This document shows, one piece after another, positions 60,301 through 64,000 of a stretch of DNA of 64,000 nt (the stretch's first letter is position 1; each line of letters begins with the position of its first letter). A model generated the notes under the pieces. It saw nothing but the letters and a program-made list of their open reading frames with translations, was not told the DNA's origin and made no database searches. The stretch comes from Isoetes taiwanensis (lineage: Eukaryota; Streptophyta; Lycopodiopsida; Isoetales; Isoetaceae). The position numbers and the translations under genes are program-made. The stretch is from NCBI GenBank assembly GCA_021234155.1, contig JAJEKV010000014.1:9443563-9507562 (forward strand). Direction: 5' to 3'.

Positions 60301-63220
60301 CTTAGGAGTAGCAAAGTTGTGTGCAAGAAGGTGAAGGACACCAACTAATGCTGCAAAATGAGGCTTGAAGATTGTAAGGATATGAGGGACTATATACAAC
60401 AACTCAAGAGGCCTAAGAGAGGAATATTACGGAGCAGGAACTGTCTTCATCTTCTTTATCTCCTACTCTTTCCATCTCTACTAGTGATTTGGATATTTTG
60501 GTCAATGCTGCTTCAAATACCACCGTTTCTATTTCTGAATCCAAGTCCAAAGCTCCTTTTACTTGTTGGCTCTGCAGTAAAAAAGGGTCGCTTGAAAAGC
60601 GATTGTAGGAAGTTACAAAAGAATTTGATGAATGTTTCAAAGACAAAGAAAATAAAGGAGTTACAAAGACTGAGCTAAGTGCCAAAGCATCCGAGACTTC
60701 AGCTGATGTATTGGAGATAAAAATTTTACATCTTGCTGCAGCGAAGTTGAAAGCAGAAGATACTTGATTAATTGACTCAGATATTACCAACATTTTGCAG
60801 GAAAATCAGTAGTTTTTCAGGATCTGAAGCCTGATAAACACTGTTGTCAAAGTGGCAGATGGATCTTTAGCTCAATGAAAAGGAAAGGGACTGTTAATCT
60901 TACGCCAGCCAACTGTCTTACTCTAGAGATGCCCTTGTCCCTGGCTTACTGAATTTGATAAGAAAATGGTAATCACAGGAAATTGCTAAAGGTTATTTGA
61001 ATAATGAAGGGTTGTATGTCATTCAATGAAAGTCTCAGAATTTAACTTAGTCAAACCGGCTCTGATGCCATGAAAGACTGTAATGAACTGAATGTAAAGA
61101 AGATAGAAGCCAGATGTAATACAAAGCACCAGCGCTCAAAGTTCTAGAGGCGCCTGACTGTTGCCTTTATGGACATGCCATGTCAGCAACAGACGGATGA
61201 GTCAGCATGTACAAGTTATCATGCCACGTAGGATATGATAATATTCTAATAAAGACGAAGTTAACCTCAGATCATTAATAGCTTCTTGACTATCCATTTG
61301 TAAGGAGCATTACTGTATACATACATATGATAAAAATGAATGGACTGTACTATAGTACATACATATGATAAAAATGAATGGACTGTACTATAGTACATAC
61401 ATATGATAAAAATGAATGGACTGTACTATAGTTGTACCATAAATAAGTGGCTCTAAGTACAGCTATAATGCAGTGGGCTTATTACAAAGAGCGACTATAT
61501 ATATTAGTTAGTTCTCTAGTTTTAGTTAGCGCCCTAGTTTTGTTTTCTGTTTATATTGTTCATGATTAGAACTCCACCTTTAGTGGGGTACTAGACAATG
61601 CTATGTATGAACTTCCTTTAGTGTGCTTTGGTGCTTATTATACATGTGAATTCTTGGCCATTGAAACCTGAGATCTAGTTTATGTTTTATATAGATCCTG
61701 GAGTTAACGAAGTTTGACTACAGATTGGCAAATAAACTGAGCAAGGACCTGCAAAAGCTTAGATGTAGGGTGAATTACAATGCATTACAGTTCACGATAC
61801 CAATAAGGAAAATAGGTCATATACTGGTGGACCGGATGAAGGTCATGAGTGGTGGCAATTTCATTGCATTGCATATGAGGTATGTCCTGAGCCAGCCATT
61901 CTGTAGGTGTAGGAACAAAAACTGATTTCATAAGAGAAAAGGGAGCATATGTCTGATCCTGAAACAGCAAAAAGTTTTTATGCTAAAAATATTCTATTAC
62001 TTTTTCCATAAGCAGTCATATCCATCCATCCATCCATCCATCCATTGCATATTCTCAATTTTGTATCTTTTCGGTCTGATAGACCCTTTGGGTCTTCTGT
62101 AGATGTTAATAAATCTAGCTATCTATCTTTTGCAGATTTGAAGCAGACATGTTGGCTTTTTCAGGCTGCTATTATGGAGGTGGAGAAAAAGAGGTTGAAG
62201 AGCTTGGGGCTATACGAAAACATTGGAAAAACTTACATGTCTGCACTCCATTCCACCAAATATTTATGTTTTTTGCACTATTTAATATACATGTGTTATA
62301 TAATATATATGCAATGTCCATAACCATGTATGCTGGAGCAATTAGATGGCTAATTGTGCTTTCCACTTTATATTTCAATTATTATCCTCAATTCTCTACA
62401 TGCAATTGTGTATACTAATTGAAGCATGAGTAAGCTATTAGTTTGTGAAACTTTATATAGACATAAAAACATTGGCGTATTACAGATAAGGAGTCCAGAA
62501 AAGGAAAGGAAAAATGGCAAATGTCCTCTTAGTCCCTTGGAAGTTGGCCTCATGTTGCGAGCTCTTGGATTCAGCAATGGCACGTATTTATATGTAGCAT
62601 CTGGGGATGTGTATGGTGGAGAGGATGCGTTATTGCCACTCAGGTTACTCTTCCCAAATATCTTCACAAAAGAAACACTTGCAAGCAAAGAGGAAATGGC
62701 ACCTTTTGTTCCCTTTTTATCGCGCATGGCTGCCATTGACTATATTGTTTGCAATCAGAGTGATGTGTTTGTTAGTAACAATAACGGCAATATGGCCCGG
62801 ATTTTAGCAGGTCACAGGTACGGCATTCATATCAACCTCCAGAAATTAGGCTTTTGTGAATAGCTATTTTTCTCACAGTTTGTAATCTCCAGGCGTTATA
62901 CTGGTTATAGACGTACCATACGCCCAAATGCCAGAAAGTTGAGTCAGCTATTCCTTTCGAGGCGTGATATGGGTTGGGACTTGTTTGCCTCCAAATTGCG
63001 CATGGTGCAAAAAGGATTCATGGGAGAACCCAAGGAGAGTAAAACTTGGAAAGGTGACTTCTTTGAAAATCCAGACGTGTGTATTTGTAGACATACGGAG
63101 AAAAGCCTTGCATATAGCATCAAAAACAATTTGGATGATGATTATGATGAACAATTCAATATTGATGATGTTTTGCTCGAGACTGATCCAGATGAAGAGA
63201 TTTTGACAAATGACAATTGA
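33245..63220 (+). CDS. Plant GDP-fucose protein O-fucosyltransferase family gene, 10 exons (full locus)
   Basis: Family role (established knowledge): Golgi-type II membrane proteins of the plant O-fucosyltransferase family, thought to transfer fucose from GDP-fucose to protein or glycan acceptors. Seen here: join(33245..33382, 33715..33768, 33940..34030, 34183..34253, 41900..41988, 57570..57759, 61695..61879, 62136..62238, 62486..62817, 62893..63220). It totals 1581 nt, encodes 526 residues and is open to a TGA. Residues about 7-35 form a single hydrophobic signal anchor. Diagnostic motifs follow in order: ESYYGCI (about 80), SGGLNQQR (109-116), LNATLVVP (129-136), NFSDIFDADWF (149-159), MRVPRRSTP, LTKFDYRLANKL (from 215), FIALHMRFEADMLAFSGC (across the exon 7/8 junction), YGGED, and VSNNNGNMARILAG followed by RRTIRPNA. 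Length and order match the family. All introns are GT..AG and phases agree. Introns 4 and 5 (7.6 and 15.6 kb) are filled with retroelements. The acceptor substrate cannot be deduced. Confidence 0.92.
33715..33768 (+). CDS. OFUT exon 2 (18 codons)
   Basis: A 54-nt exon in phase 0 at both ends lies between acceptor ttttcatgtcag and donor gtaagag. It encodes a short polar stem-region segment (QVKMNPSQLLPQ then DLRDVP). It has no diagnostic motif. The call rests on strong splice sites, exact phase and position between the anchor exon and exon 3. Confidence 0.7.
33940..34030 (+). CDS. OFUT exon 3, with the ESYYGCI motif
   Basis: This 91-nt exon follows acceptor catatttccag. It starts at a TGG codon and ends in phase 1 before gttctt. 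It contains SAESYYGCIVP, which corresponds to the W..(S)xxYxxC segment preceding the catalytic region in plant OFUTs. The terminal G joins CT of exon 4 to make an Ala codon. Confidence 0.85.
34183..34253 (+). CDS. OFUT exon 4, with the SGGLNQQR motif
   Basis: This 71-nt exon follows acceptor ccctcaattctag and has a strong donor, gtaagta. It encodes GFLLIQASGGLNQQRIG, the family's first catalytic-domain signature (GGLNQQR at residues 110-116). The exon ends in phase 0, exactly as required by the start of exon 5, which lies 7.6 kb away. Confidence 0.93.
34254..35029. other. First part of OFUT intron 4, no repeat recognised
   Basis: AT-rich intron sequence after the exon 4 donor. No ORF, LINE or LTR similarity was seen until about 35030. 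Confidence 0.5.
35030..36040 (+). mobile_element. LINE 3' fragment split by an inverted LINE tail
   Basis: The ORF2 end is recognisable: RDLPFKRKF near 35060, MGQFSVSSHQLEIEL near 35157, and finger CALCNQKMVESEEHFIF near 35238. The last Cys of the finger is lost. A KTEVSSFF piece near 35420 corresponds to the PIP-like motif. The fragment is interrupted at about 35584-35795 by a minus-strand LINE end and then resumes (tgccaaatgctgatattag). It finishes with a GGAGG/CCTCC hairpin near 35940 and the tail GGTCT-CAT-GGACC at 35986. Confidence 0.75.
35584..35795 (-). mobile_element. Severely 5'-truncated LINE end, inverted, nested in another LINE
   Basis: Read on the minus strand, this is the last 200 bp of the LINE type at 48011-49562: gcagccacaggaacgaatgg, then acaggagggttttcctcctg, then GGTCTCATAGATCC and a (TTCC)n/(TCCC)n tail. 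The tail faces left at 35584-35618. It splits the plus-strand LINE at 35030-36040, showing a later insertion. Confidence 0.8.
36041..36145 (+). mobile_element. LINE tail-only remnant
   Basis: Carries tttatttggttggattctatcggtct followed by cccataaacattaaaaaa and a ctttctttctttc run, the last part of a LINE 3' end like that at 47160-47240. No coding part remains. Confidence 0.5.
36146..37379 (+). mobile_element. LINE fragment with disabled RT (YAEL instead of YADD)
   Basis: Begins in the RT domain (LIMIGHVMAKLYE near 36208). It continues through CCCFVDFRKAFDT near 36410 and VKQGCPLSPTLFGLYID near 36594. At 36718-36729 the catalytic box reads YAEL, with a short deletion, so this copy is dead. 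The piece to FFFDGQPVEI (near 36860) jumps directly to the ORF2 C-terminal tail (SPKKIE...SKKMKLAPT near 37040-37115), an internal deletion that removes the finger. The tail GGTCTCATAGACC..GGGTCT is at 37327-37349, after a GGAGG/CCTCC hairpin. Confidence 0.8.
37380..37880 (+). mobile_element. LINE 3' fragment of the 49565-52580 subtype
   Basis: Starts in the segment after the finger (cctccctatcaaaactcat) and includes the C-terminal DITSYFEPV and basic KKTKVS end near 37712-37768. It terminates in the tail GGTCT-CGT-AGACC-AAGC-GGTCT at 37825-37846, followed by ttgtagatgtcaatataatc and tttctttctg. Confidence 0.75.
37881..38196. other. Intron 4 sequence between a LINE and a Copia LTR
   Basis: T-rich start then ordinary AT-rich sequence. 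No feature was recognised. Confidence 0.4.
38197..41690 (+). mobile_element. Old Ty1/copia composite with degraded gag, CCHC and RNase H
   Basis: A 5' LTR of about 185 bp (38197-38380) precedes a tRNA-Met-type primer site (TGGTATTAGAGC, 38389-38400). A second PBS (TGGTATCAGAGC, 39203-39214) implies two related elements merged. Two gag starts appear near 38875 (MATDANPWKYF..FTWRD) and 39578 (MAASHEPWRYF..FTWKD). A perfect CX2CX4HX4C knuckle (CWYCGIEGHMQPNC) lies near 40243-40284. The RNase H end (YCDNSGAIAHAKDYKMHL) starts near 41155. A polypurine tract precedes the 3' LTR (tgttagcgcatgatatg, from about 41490). The LTRs differ clearly from each other, so it is an old insertion. Stops break all frames. 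Confidence 0.8.
41900..41988 (+). CDS. OFUT exon 5, isolated among Copia elements
   Basis: This 89-nt exon lies between acceptor atttggcag and donor gttaga. It encodes ITDAVVVARILNATLVVP and then RLDHNSFWKDN, the direct continuation of SGGLNQQRIG in plant OFUTs. The last AG joins C of exon 6 to give Ser (KDN-S-NFSDIF). A Copia 3' LTR ends roughly 200 bp upstream and another Copia LTR starts 53 bp downstream. The longest open frame through this spot is in the wrong frame, so ORF-based annotation misses the exon. Confidence 0.92.
42041..42812 (+). mobile_element. Internally deleted Copia element, plus arm of a fold-back
   Basis: LTR 42041-42261 (TGTTAGCATG...CTAACA, 221 bp) is followed by a perfect PBS TGGTATCAGAGC at 42264-42275. 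The leader joins almost directly to a Copia RNase H end (KIYCDNMSSIYLTKNPVFH, from about 42470). A polypurine tract (aaggggagga) precedes a second LTR start at 42766, which breaks off at about 42812 and runs into the inverted arm. Most of gag and pol is missing, so it could not move by itself. Confidence 0.8.
42813..44178 (-). mobile_element. Internally deleted Copia element, minus arm of a fold-back
   Basis: Read on the minus strand: PBS (complement of GCTCTGATACCA) at 44045-44056, leader, a UBN2-type gag (YILNGKNYNSWKNLMEPVLE, 43393-43773), then a direct in-line fusion into the RNase H region (EAEYKACSAAACEVMWLGKLL near 43320) and YCDNMSSIYLTKNPVFH. A polypurine tract complement near 42970 and an LTR close the arm. 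The LTRs at both ends are truncated where they meet oppositely oriented LTR copies. Most of pol is deleted. Confidence 0.8.
44179..44335 (+). repeat. Truncated plus-strand Copia LTR facing an inverted LTR
   Basis: Carries the last about 155 bp of the LTR at 42041-42261 (agagtccatgtaggagttga to ctaactaaca). It forms an inverted repeat with 44059-44178 around a spacer of about 50 bp, so the DNA could form a strong hairpin. Confidence 0.75.
44336..45480 (+). mobile_element. Copia gag-like degenerate sequence
   Basis: Fragments in changing frames (VEGILDPDFKATKDDRNKALG-like near 44800; SQKTQNLP near 45240) resemble a Copia gag region. No complete domain is present and stops are frequent. The assignment is tentative. 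Confidence 0.4.
45481..47240 (+). mobile_element. Diverged LINE fragment, ORF2 C-terminal half and tail
   Basis: Remnants correspond to ORF2 after the RT: DVNTKHHLFSTLVKP near 45675, PLKLEALLMKLSLW near 45800, and QFYKDNFLNISRDGSLRRPG with LSHKLKNVLGHFRV near 46590-46710. It ends with GCTAG/CTAGC near 47117 and the tail GGTCT-TAT-AGATCC-TAT-GGGTCT at 47182-47204, then gtagacattagtaaa and (CTTT)n. 45930-46300 contains a GCTAAT microrepeat and non-LINE sequence. Confidence 0.65.
47241..48010. other. Unidentified intron or repeat sequence
   Basis: Nothing coding was recognised. It is shared with 10036-10865. Confidence 0.3.
48011..49562 (+). mobile_element. 5'-truncated LINE with a long open ORF2 C-terminus
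   Basis: Truncated at the end of the RT (KFEVMVFNTSWK). Codons are open from 48002 to 48403, and again for 282 codons from 48427 to 49275, with a roughly 30-bp deletion between them. The C-terminal finger is CPMCDLNMVESEEPFIFTC (48919-48974), where the metal-binding His has become Pro. A full PIP-box consensus QTEITNFF is at 49144-49167 and the tail ends SKKIKR. The 3' UTR has a CAGGAGG-GTTTT-CCTCCTG hairpin (49477-49495), the GGTCT-CAT-AGACCC-TTC-GGGTCT element (49522-49544) and gttaataaaa. It is very similar to the LINE at 54570-57398. Confidence 0.85.
49565..52580 (+). mobile_element. Most complete LINE copy (pre-RT, RT, finger, C-tail, 3' tail)
   Basis: Begins 8 bp after the preceding LINE tail with ELDTGLPREPPYLRFEFDHS-like sequence. 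A lysine-rich pre-RT region follows (KKACKKLIRMKKRIYIKQLR near 49875). RT motifs: IGHVMARLYGSALDL at 50344, CCFVDFRKAFDTVPW near 50530, VKQGCPL near 50703, and YADD at 50824-50835. The finger CRLCHLNAIESEEHFIFTC (51892-51948) keeps all ligands. A KSDITSYF motif is at 52278-52301, followed by PVAKKTKAS and a stop near 52334. At least four frameshifts kill the ORF, one just before QGCPL. The 3' end carries two tail units (near 52446 and 52477) and a TTCC microsatellite. No endonuclease domain was seen. Confidence 0.85.
52497..52575 (+). repeat. TTCC-type microsatellite tail of a LINE
   Basis: Pyrimidine-only run of ttcc, ttcctt and ctcc units directly after the GGTCT tail at 52477-52499. Its copy is at 15430-15515. 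Confidence 0.85.
52576..54179. other. Intron 5 sequence with little repeat content
   Basis: AT-rich. No ORF above background. A direct 14-base repeat (attacgctcagtcc) occurs twice near 54032-54061. An A-rich run lies at about 54146-54178, next to the minus-strand exon candidate. The duplication with the first part of the window ends at 52701. Confidence 0.5.
54180..54431 (-). CDS. Exon-like terminal ORF on the opposite strand, unidentified protein
   Basis: On the minus strand, a good acceptor (tttgtttacttttgagcag) leads into 83 codons ending in TAA. They read KRAYIDIKSGCNFEVAIRI, then DIYTFLRLRDISCHP, LHMLKLGMRYAPYKC, and end with a CMICPIC motif and CKWIEA. The regular mix of charged and hydrophobic residues and the CXXCXXC group look like a conserved domain, perhaps metal-binding. 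I do not recognise the family. Upstream exons would lie right of 54500, where a LINE sits, so it may be the stranded last exon of a broken gene or a captured fragment. Similarity to retroelements was not seen. Confidence 0.45.
   Translation of the reverse strand, partial: EKRAYIDIKSGCNFEVAIRIKTSDIYTFLRLRDISCHPIRRLHMLKLGMRYAPYKCMICPICVTISYSKVQDTSNTVCKWIEA
56805..57256 (+). mobile_element. Second LINE family, 3' end nested in the first
   Basis: Encodes RYRVSSHRLEIETD and a finger of the type CRLC..EDHVFTCCPVYNSIRDKYG in shifting frames near 56940-57090. This is distinct from the first family's finger. It ends with a hairpin GGCC-TTTGA-GGCC at 57208-57220 and a (TTAAA)n tail at 57236-57256. It splits the first LINE's 3' UTR between a taagcttaat and a ttaatatttttg sequence, continuous in the copy at 49450. 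Confidence 0.75.
57331..57397 (+). repeat. LINE terminal hairpin element plus (CTTT)n
   Basis: GGTCT-CAT-AGACCC-TTC-GGGTCT, tacgtagacgttaataaat, then a perfect ctttctttctttctttcttt run. This is the best-preserved example of the tail. It lies about 170 bp before OFUT exon 6. Confidence 0.85.
57570..57759 (+). CDS. OFUT exon 6, NFSDIFDADWF region
   Basis: This 190-nt exon follows acceptor ttgctgttgtcag and ends before donor gtacgt. It encodes NFSDIFDADWFISALA, then KELPSDI, TMRVPRRSTP, and the VLPVIRKKH end typical of the family. Upstream codons in the same frame have no OFUT similarity, which supports the acceptor. The exon starts about 170 bp after the tail of the LINE at 54570-57398. Confidence 0.95.
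57760..58084. other. OFUT intron 6, first part, no repeat recognised
   Basis: AT-rich intron sequence after the gtacgt donor. No coding or repeat signal was found. Confidence 0.5.
58085..58195 (-). mobile_element. Copia RNase H 3' end fragment
   Basis: Resembles 43000-43110 (atttcagaaagt..ccactccaagg..cctttgtcaaaatatcagc), the minus-strand end of the Copia RNase H domain. It is a short solitary piece. Confidence 0.6.
58405..58430 (+). other. Copia primer-binding-site remnant
   Basis: TGGTATTAGAGC at 58412-58423 is followed by aggacttgagg, like the Copia PBS and leader at 38389 and 39203, with one mismatch to the usual TGGTATCAGAGC. No clear LTR was seen before it. Confidence 0.55.
58750..59690 (-). 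mobile_element. Copia integrase remnant
   Basis: On the minus strand: CYDCRLGKQIQASYPKQ near 59590 (the pre-integrase zinc region, HC..CxxGK), then an ETAWQNVIILMDLTRSKL-like frame near 59300 (the GMAE..N integrase core), and FGCLGYATKPKG near 59150. Stops and frameshifts occur throughout. Confidence 0.65.
60070..61050 (+). mobile_element. Copia gag, damaged CCHC and protease remnant
   Basis: The gag start resembles the ones at 38875 and 39578 (LLGGDNVYTWRDAFESNVNL near 60122). The knuckle near 60560 reads CWLCSKKGRLKSDC, with the His replaced by Arg. Protease-like LIDSDITNI near 60770 has lost the DSG triad. ADGSLAQ and KGTVNLTPANCLTLE near 60860 belong to the segment after the protease. 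Frame changes occur between these parts. Confidence 0.7.
61059..61070 (-). other. Minus-strand Copia primer-binding site
   Basis: GCTCTGATGCCA is the reverse complement of TGGCATCAGAGC, one base from the usual Copia PBS. An LTR reading leftward would start just right of it. It directly abuts the plus-strand gag/protease piece, so two elements are juxtaposed. Confidence 0.5.
61318..61431. repeat. 38-bp minisatellite, three perfect tandem copies
   Basis: Units at 61318-61355, 61356-61393 and 61394-61431 are identical. Each begins tacatacatatgat and ends tgtactatag. The first unit is preceded by tgta, the last followed by ttgtacc. The array lies in OFUT intron 6. Confidence 0.95.
61695..61879 (+). 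CDS. OFUT exon 7, LTKFDYRLAN to FIALHMR
   Basis: This 185-nt exon runs from acceptor tttatatag to donor gtatgt. It encodes LELTKFDYRLANKL, LQKLRCRVNYNAL and, at the end, GNFIALHMR, where the family has the conserved HLRFE motif. The arginine codon is split between exons 7 and 8. Confidence 0.95.
62019..62044. repeat. (ATCC)n microsatellite in OFUT intron 7
   Basis: Five to six perfect atcc repeats lie just upstream of the LINE tail fragment at 62071. Confidence 0.9.
62071..62131 (+). mobile_element. LINE tail-only insertion abutting the exon 8 acceptor
   Basis: GGTCT-GAT-AGACCC-TTT-GGGTCT at 62073-62095, then tctgtagatgttaataaat and a ctagctatctatctttt run. The exon 8 acceptor tgcag follows at once (62131-62135). 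Only the terminal hairpin and tail of the LINE are present. Confidence 0.8.
62136..62238 (+). CDS. OFUT exon 8, FEADMLAFSGC motif
   Basis: This 103-nt exon encodes FEADMLAFSGCYYGGGEKE and the RKHWKNLH segment, a strongly conserved block. Its acceptor (cttttgcag) follows a (CTAT)n stretch that is the tail of a LINE-derived 3' end. The donor is the weak gtctgc. It is accepted because it gives exactly the family spacing between LH and the CPLSP motif of exon 9 and keeps phase 0. Confidence 0.93.
62486..62817 (+). CDS. OFUT exon 9, core of the C-terminal catalytic half
   Basis: This 332-nt exon lies between acceptor gcgtattacag and donor gtacgg. It encodes NGKCPLSPLEVGLMLRALGF, YVASGDVYGGED, LFPNIFTKETLAS, and SDVFVSNNNGNMARILAGH. 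These are the best-conserved motifs of the plant OFUT family. The exon ends in phase 2; AG joins G of exon 10 to give Arg. Confidence 0.96.
62893..63220 (+). CDS. OFUT exon 10, C-terminus and stop
   Basis: This exon starts after acceptor taatctccag and ends at the TGA at 63218-63220. It encodes RYTGYRRTIRPNARKL, the QKGFMGEPKE motif and ENPDVCIC, all typical of the family end. A species-specific acidic tail follows, rich in D, E and N (about 35 residues) and ending EEILTNDN. Confidence 0.95.
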
Positions 63221-64000
63221 TATAAGCATTTCCTGCTAATCCCCATAACAAATGATATAAGAGTTCCCGTCTACCATAGCCTGTGTGTTCATCATCTCGA
63301 GTAAATTTTCTTTCAATTGGCAACCAATGAGCGAGATCTCCTACAATGAAGGCATGAGATGTACTCTATTGTTGTTGATTTTCAGAAGAGTGTCAATAAG
63401 TTGGATTAGAGCCGATAACCTACGTGTCGTGCCTGCGCCAAAGTTCTTTCGCTGGGTTACTGTCCTATTTACCTTGGCATTATATCTTTCCTATATATAT
63501 GATTAGTAGGAAAAAAAAGAAAGAAAAAATAAATCCAAAAATTCAAAAAAATATTCAAAAATCCAAAAATAAATATTTCAGGTGAGAAAAATTCCAAATG
63601 TAACATTTGGAACCGGAAACTTTGTTAATATTTGAGGATGCCGTGTTGCTCAAGCTCACATCTGAGAAAGGCAAATTTGGTCTATCTTGCCTGTGATGAA
63701 GTAATACGTGGAATTTTTGCTTTTACCACAAGCTAAGCGGCCTAATTATGGGTAGGTGCGTACCAAGGACCTTGGCTCCAGGCTATCCATCAAATCCGCT
63801 CCTCTTCTGTTTAATCCGGTGAAATGCTCTTTCCATTTGAGGTTCTCAATTGTTTAGAATAGCGCCAATTTTGGCACGAATTCATGCCTTGAATTCATTT
63901 CTTTTTGCAAAGCTTAAACAAAATTTGCTTTAAAATTTCTTTCGCATAATCACTAAAAATATGAGCAGTTCGCCTGTGTTTGAGCTGGGCTTGTGTAACC
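63221..64000. other. Downstream flank of OFUT; no gene seen
   Basis: AT-rich sequence. An AATAAA at about 63528, inside an A-rich run, could serve as a poly(A) signal, but such motifs are common here. No convincing ORF or RNA gene is visible up to the window end. Confidence 0.4.

Noticed and set aside
61318-61431. CRISPR-like array
   Set aside because: The units are directly adjacent with no spacers, in a plant intron; it is a minisatellite.
62426-62863. 145-codon ORF as a stand-alone small gene
   Set aside because: Its first 20 codons and last 15 are intron. Only 62486-62817 has OFUT similarity, bounded by splice sites.

Overview
This window is nuclear DNA of a land plant. It holds one real protein-coding gene on the plus strand: a plant-type GDP-fucose protein O-fucosyltransferase (OFUT, GT65-like family). 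Ten exons can be placed between 33245 and 63220. Joined, they give 1581 nt, an uninterrupted 526-residue frame with a stop, and every intron is GT..AG with matching phase. The genus cannot be read from the sequence. Long repeat-filled introns and a LINE with a C-terminal zinc finger would fit a fern, lycophyte, bryophyte or gymnosperm, but this is inference.

Layout. 1-15646 is a noisy near-duplicate of 37426-52701, including a broken copy of OFUT exon 5. A 13-base N gap follows at 15647-15659, exactly where the similarity ends. 15660 to about 31780 is indel-ridden Ty3/gypsy and Ty1/copia remnants plus a GC-richer stretch I could not identify. About 31790-32971 is AT-rich DNA ending in a 272-bp LTR. 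33245-34253 carries OFUT exons 1-4. Intron 4 (7.6 kb) holds head-to-tail LINE pieces and an old Copia element. Exon 5 (41900-41988) lies alone between Copia elements. Intron 5 (15.6 kb) holds a fold-back Copia structure, four LINE copies of one family, a second LINE family, and a minus-strand exon-like ORF. Exons 6-10 occupy 57570-63220, with more Copia debris in intron 6.

Most of the rest is retrotransposon sequence. The dominant LINE family has a reverse transcriptase, a CX2C...HX4C finger, a PCNA-binding (PIP-box)-like motif with a basic tail, and a 3' UTR with two conserved hairpins. The terminal one is built from GGTCT/AGACC/GGTCT blocks that can pair in two exclusive ways, followed by a pyrimidine microsatellite. 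One such tail lies directly before OFUT exon 8 and seems to supply its polypyrimidine tract.

The duplicated block and the noisy 15.7-31.8 kb stretch look more like unpolished gap-fill or a redundant haplotype contig than biology, so copy number and 'pseudogene' status in the first 32 kb should be treated with caution.
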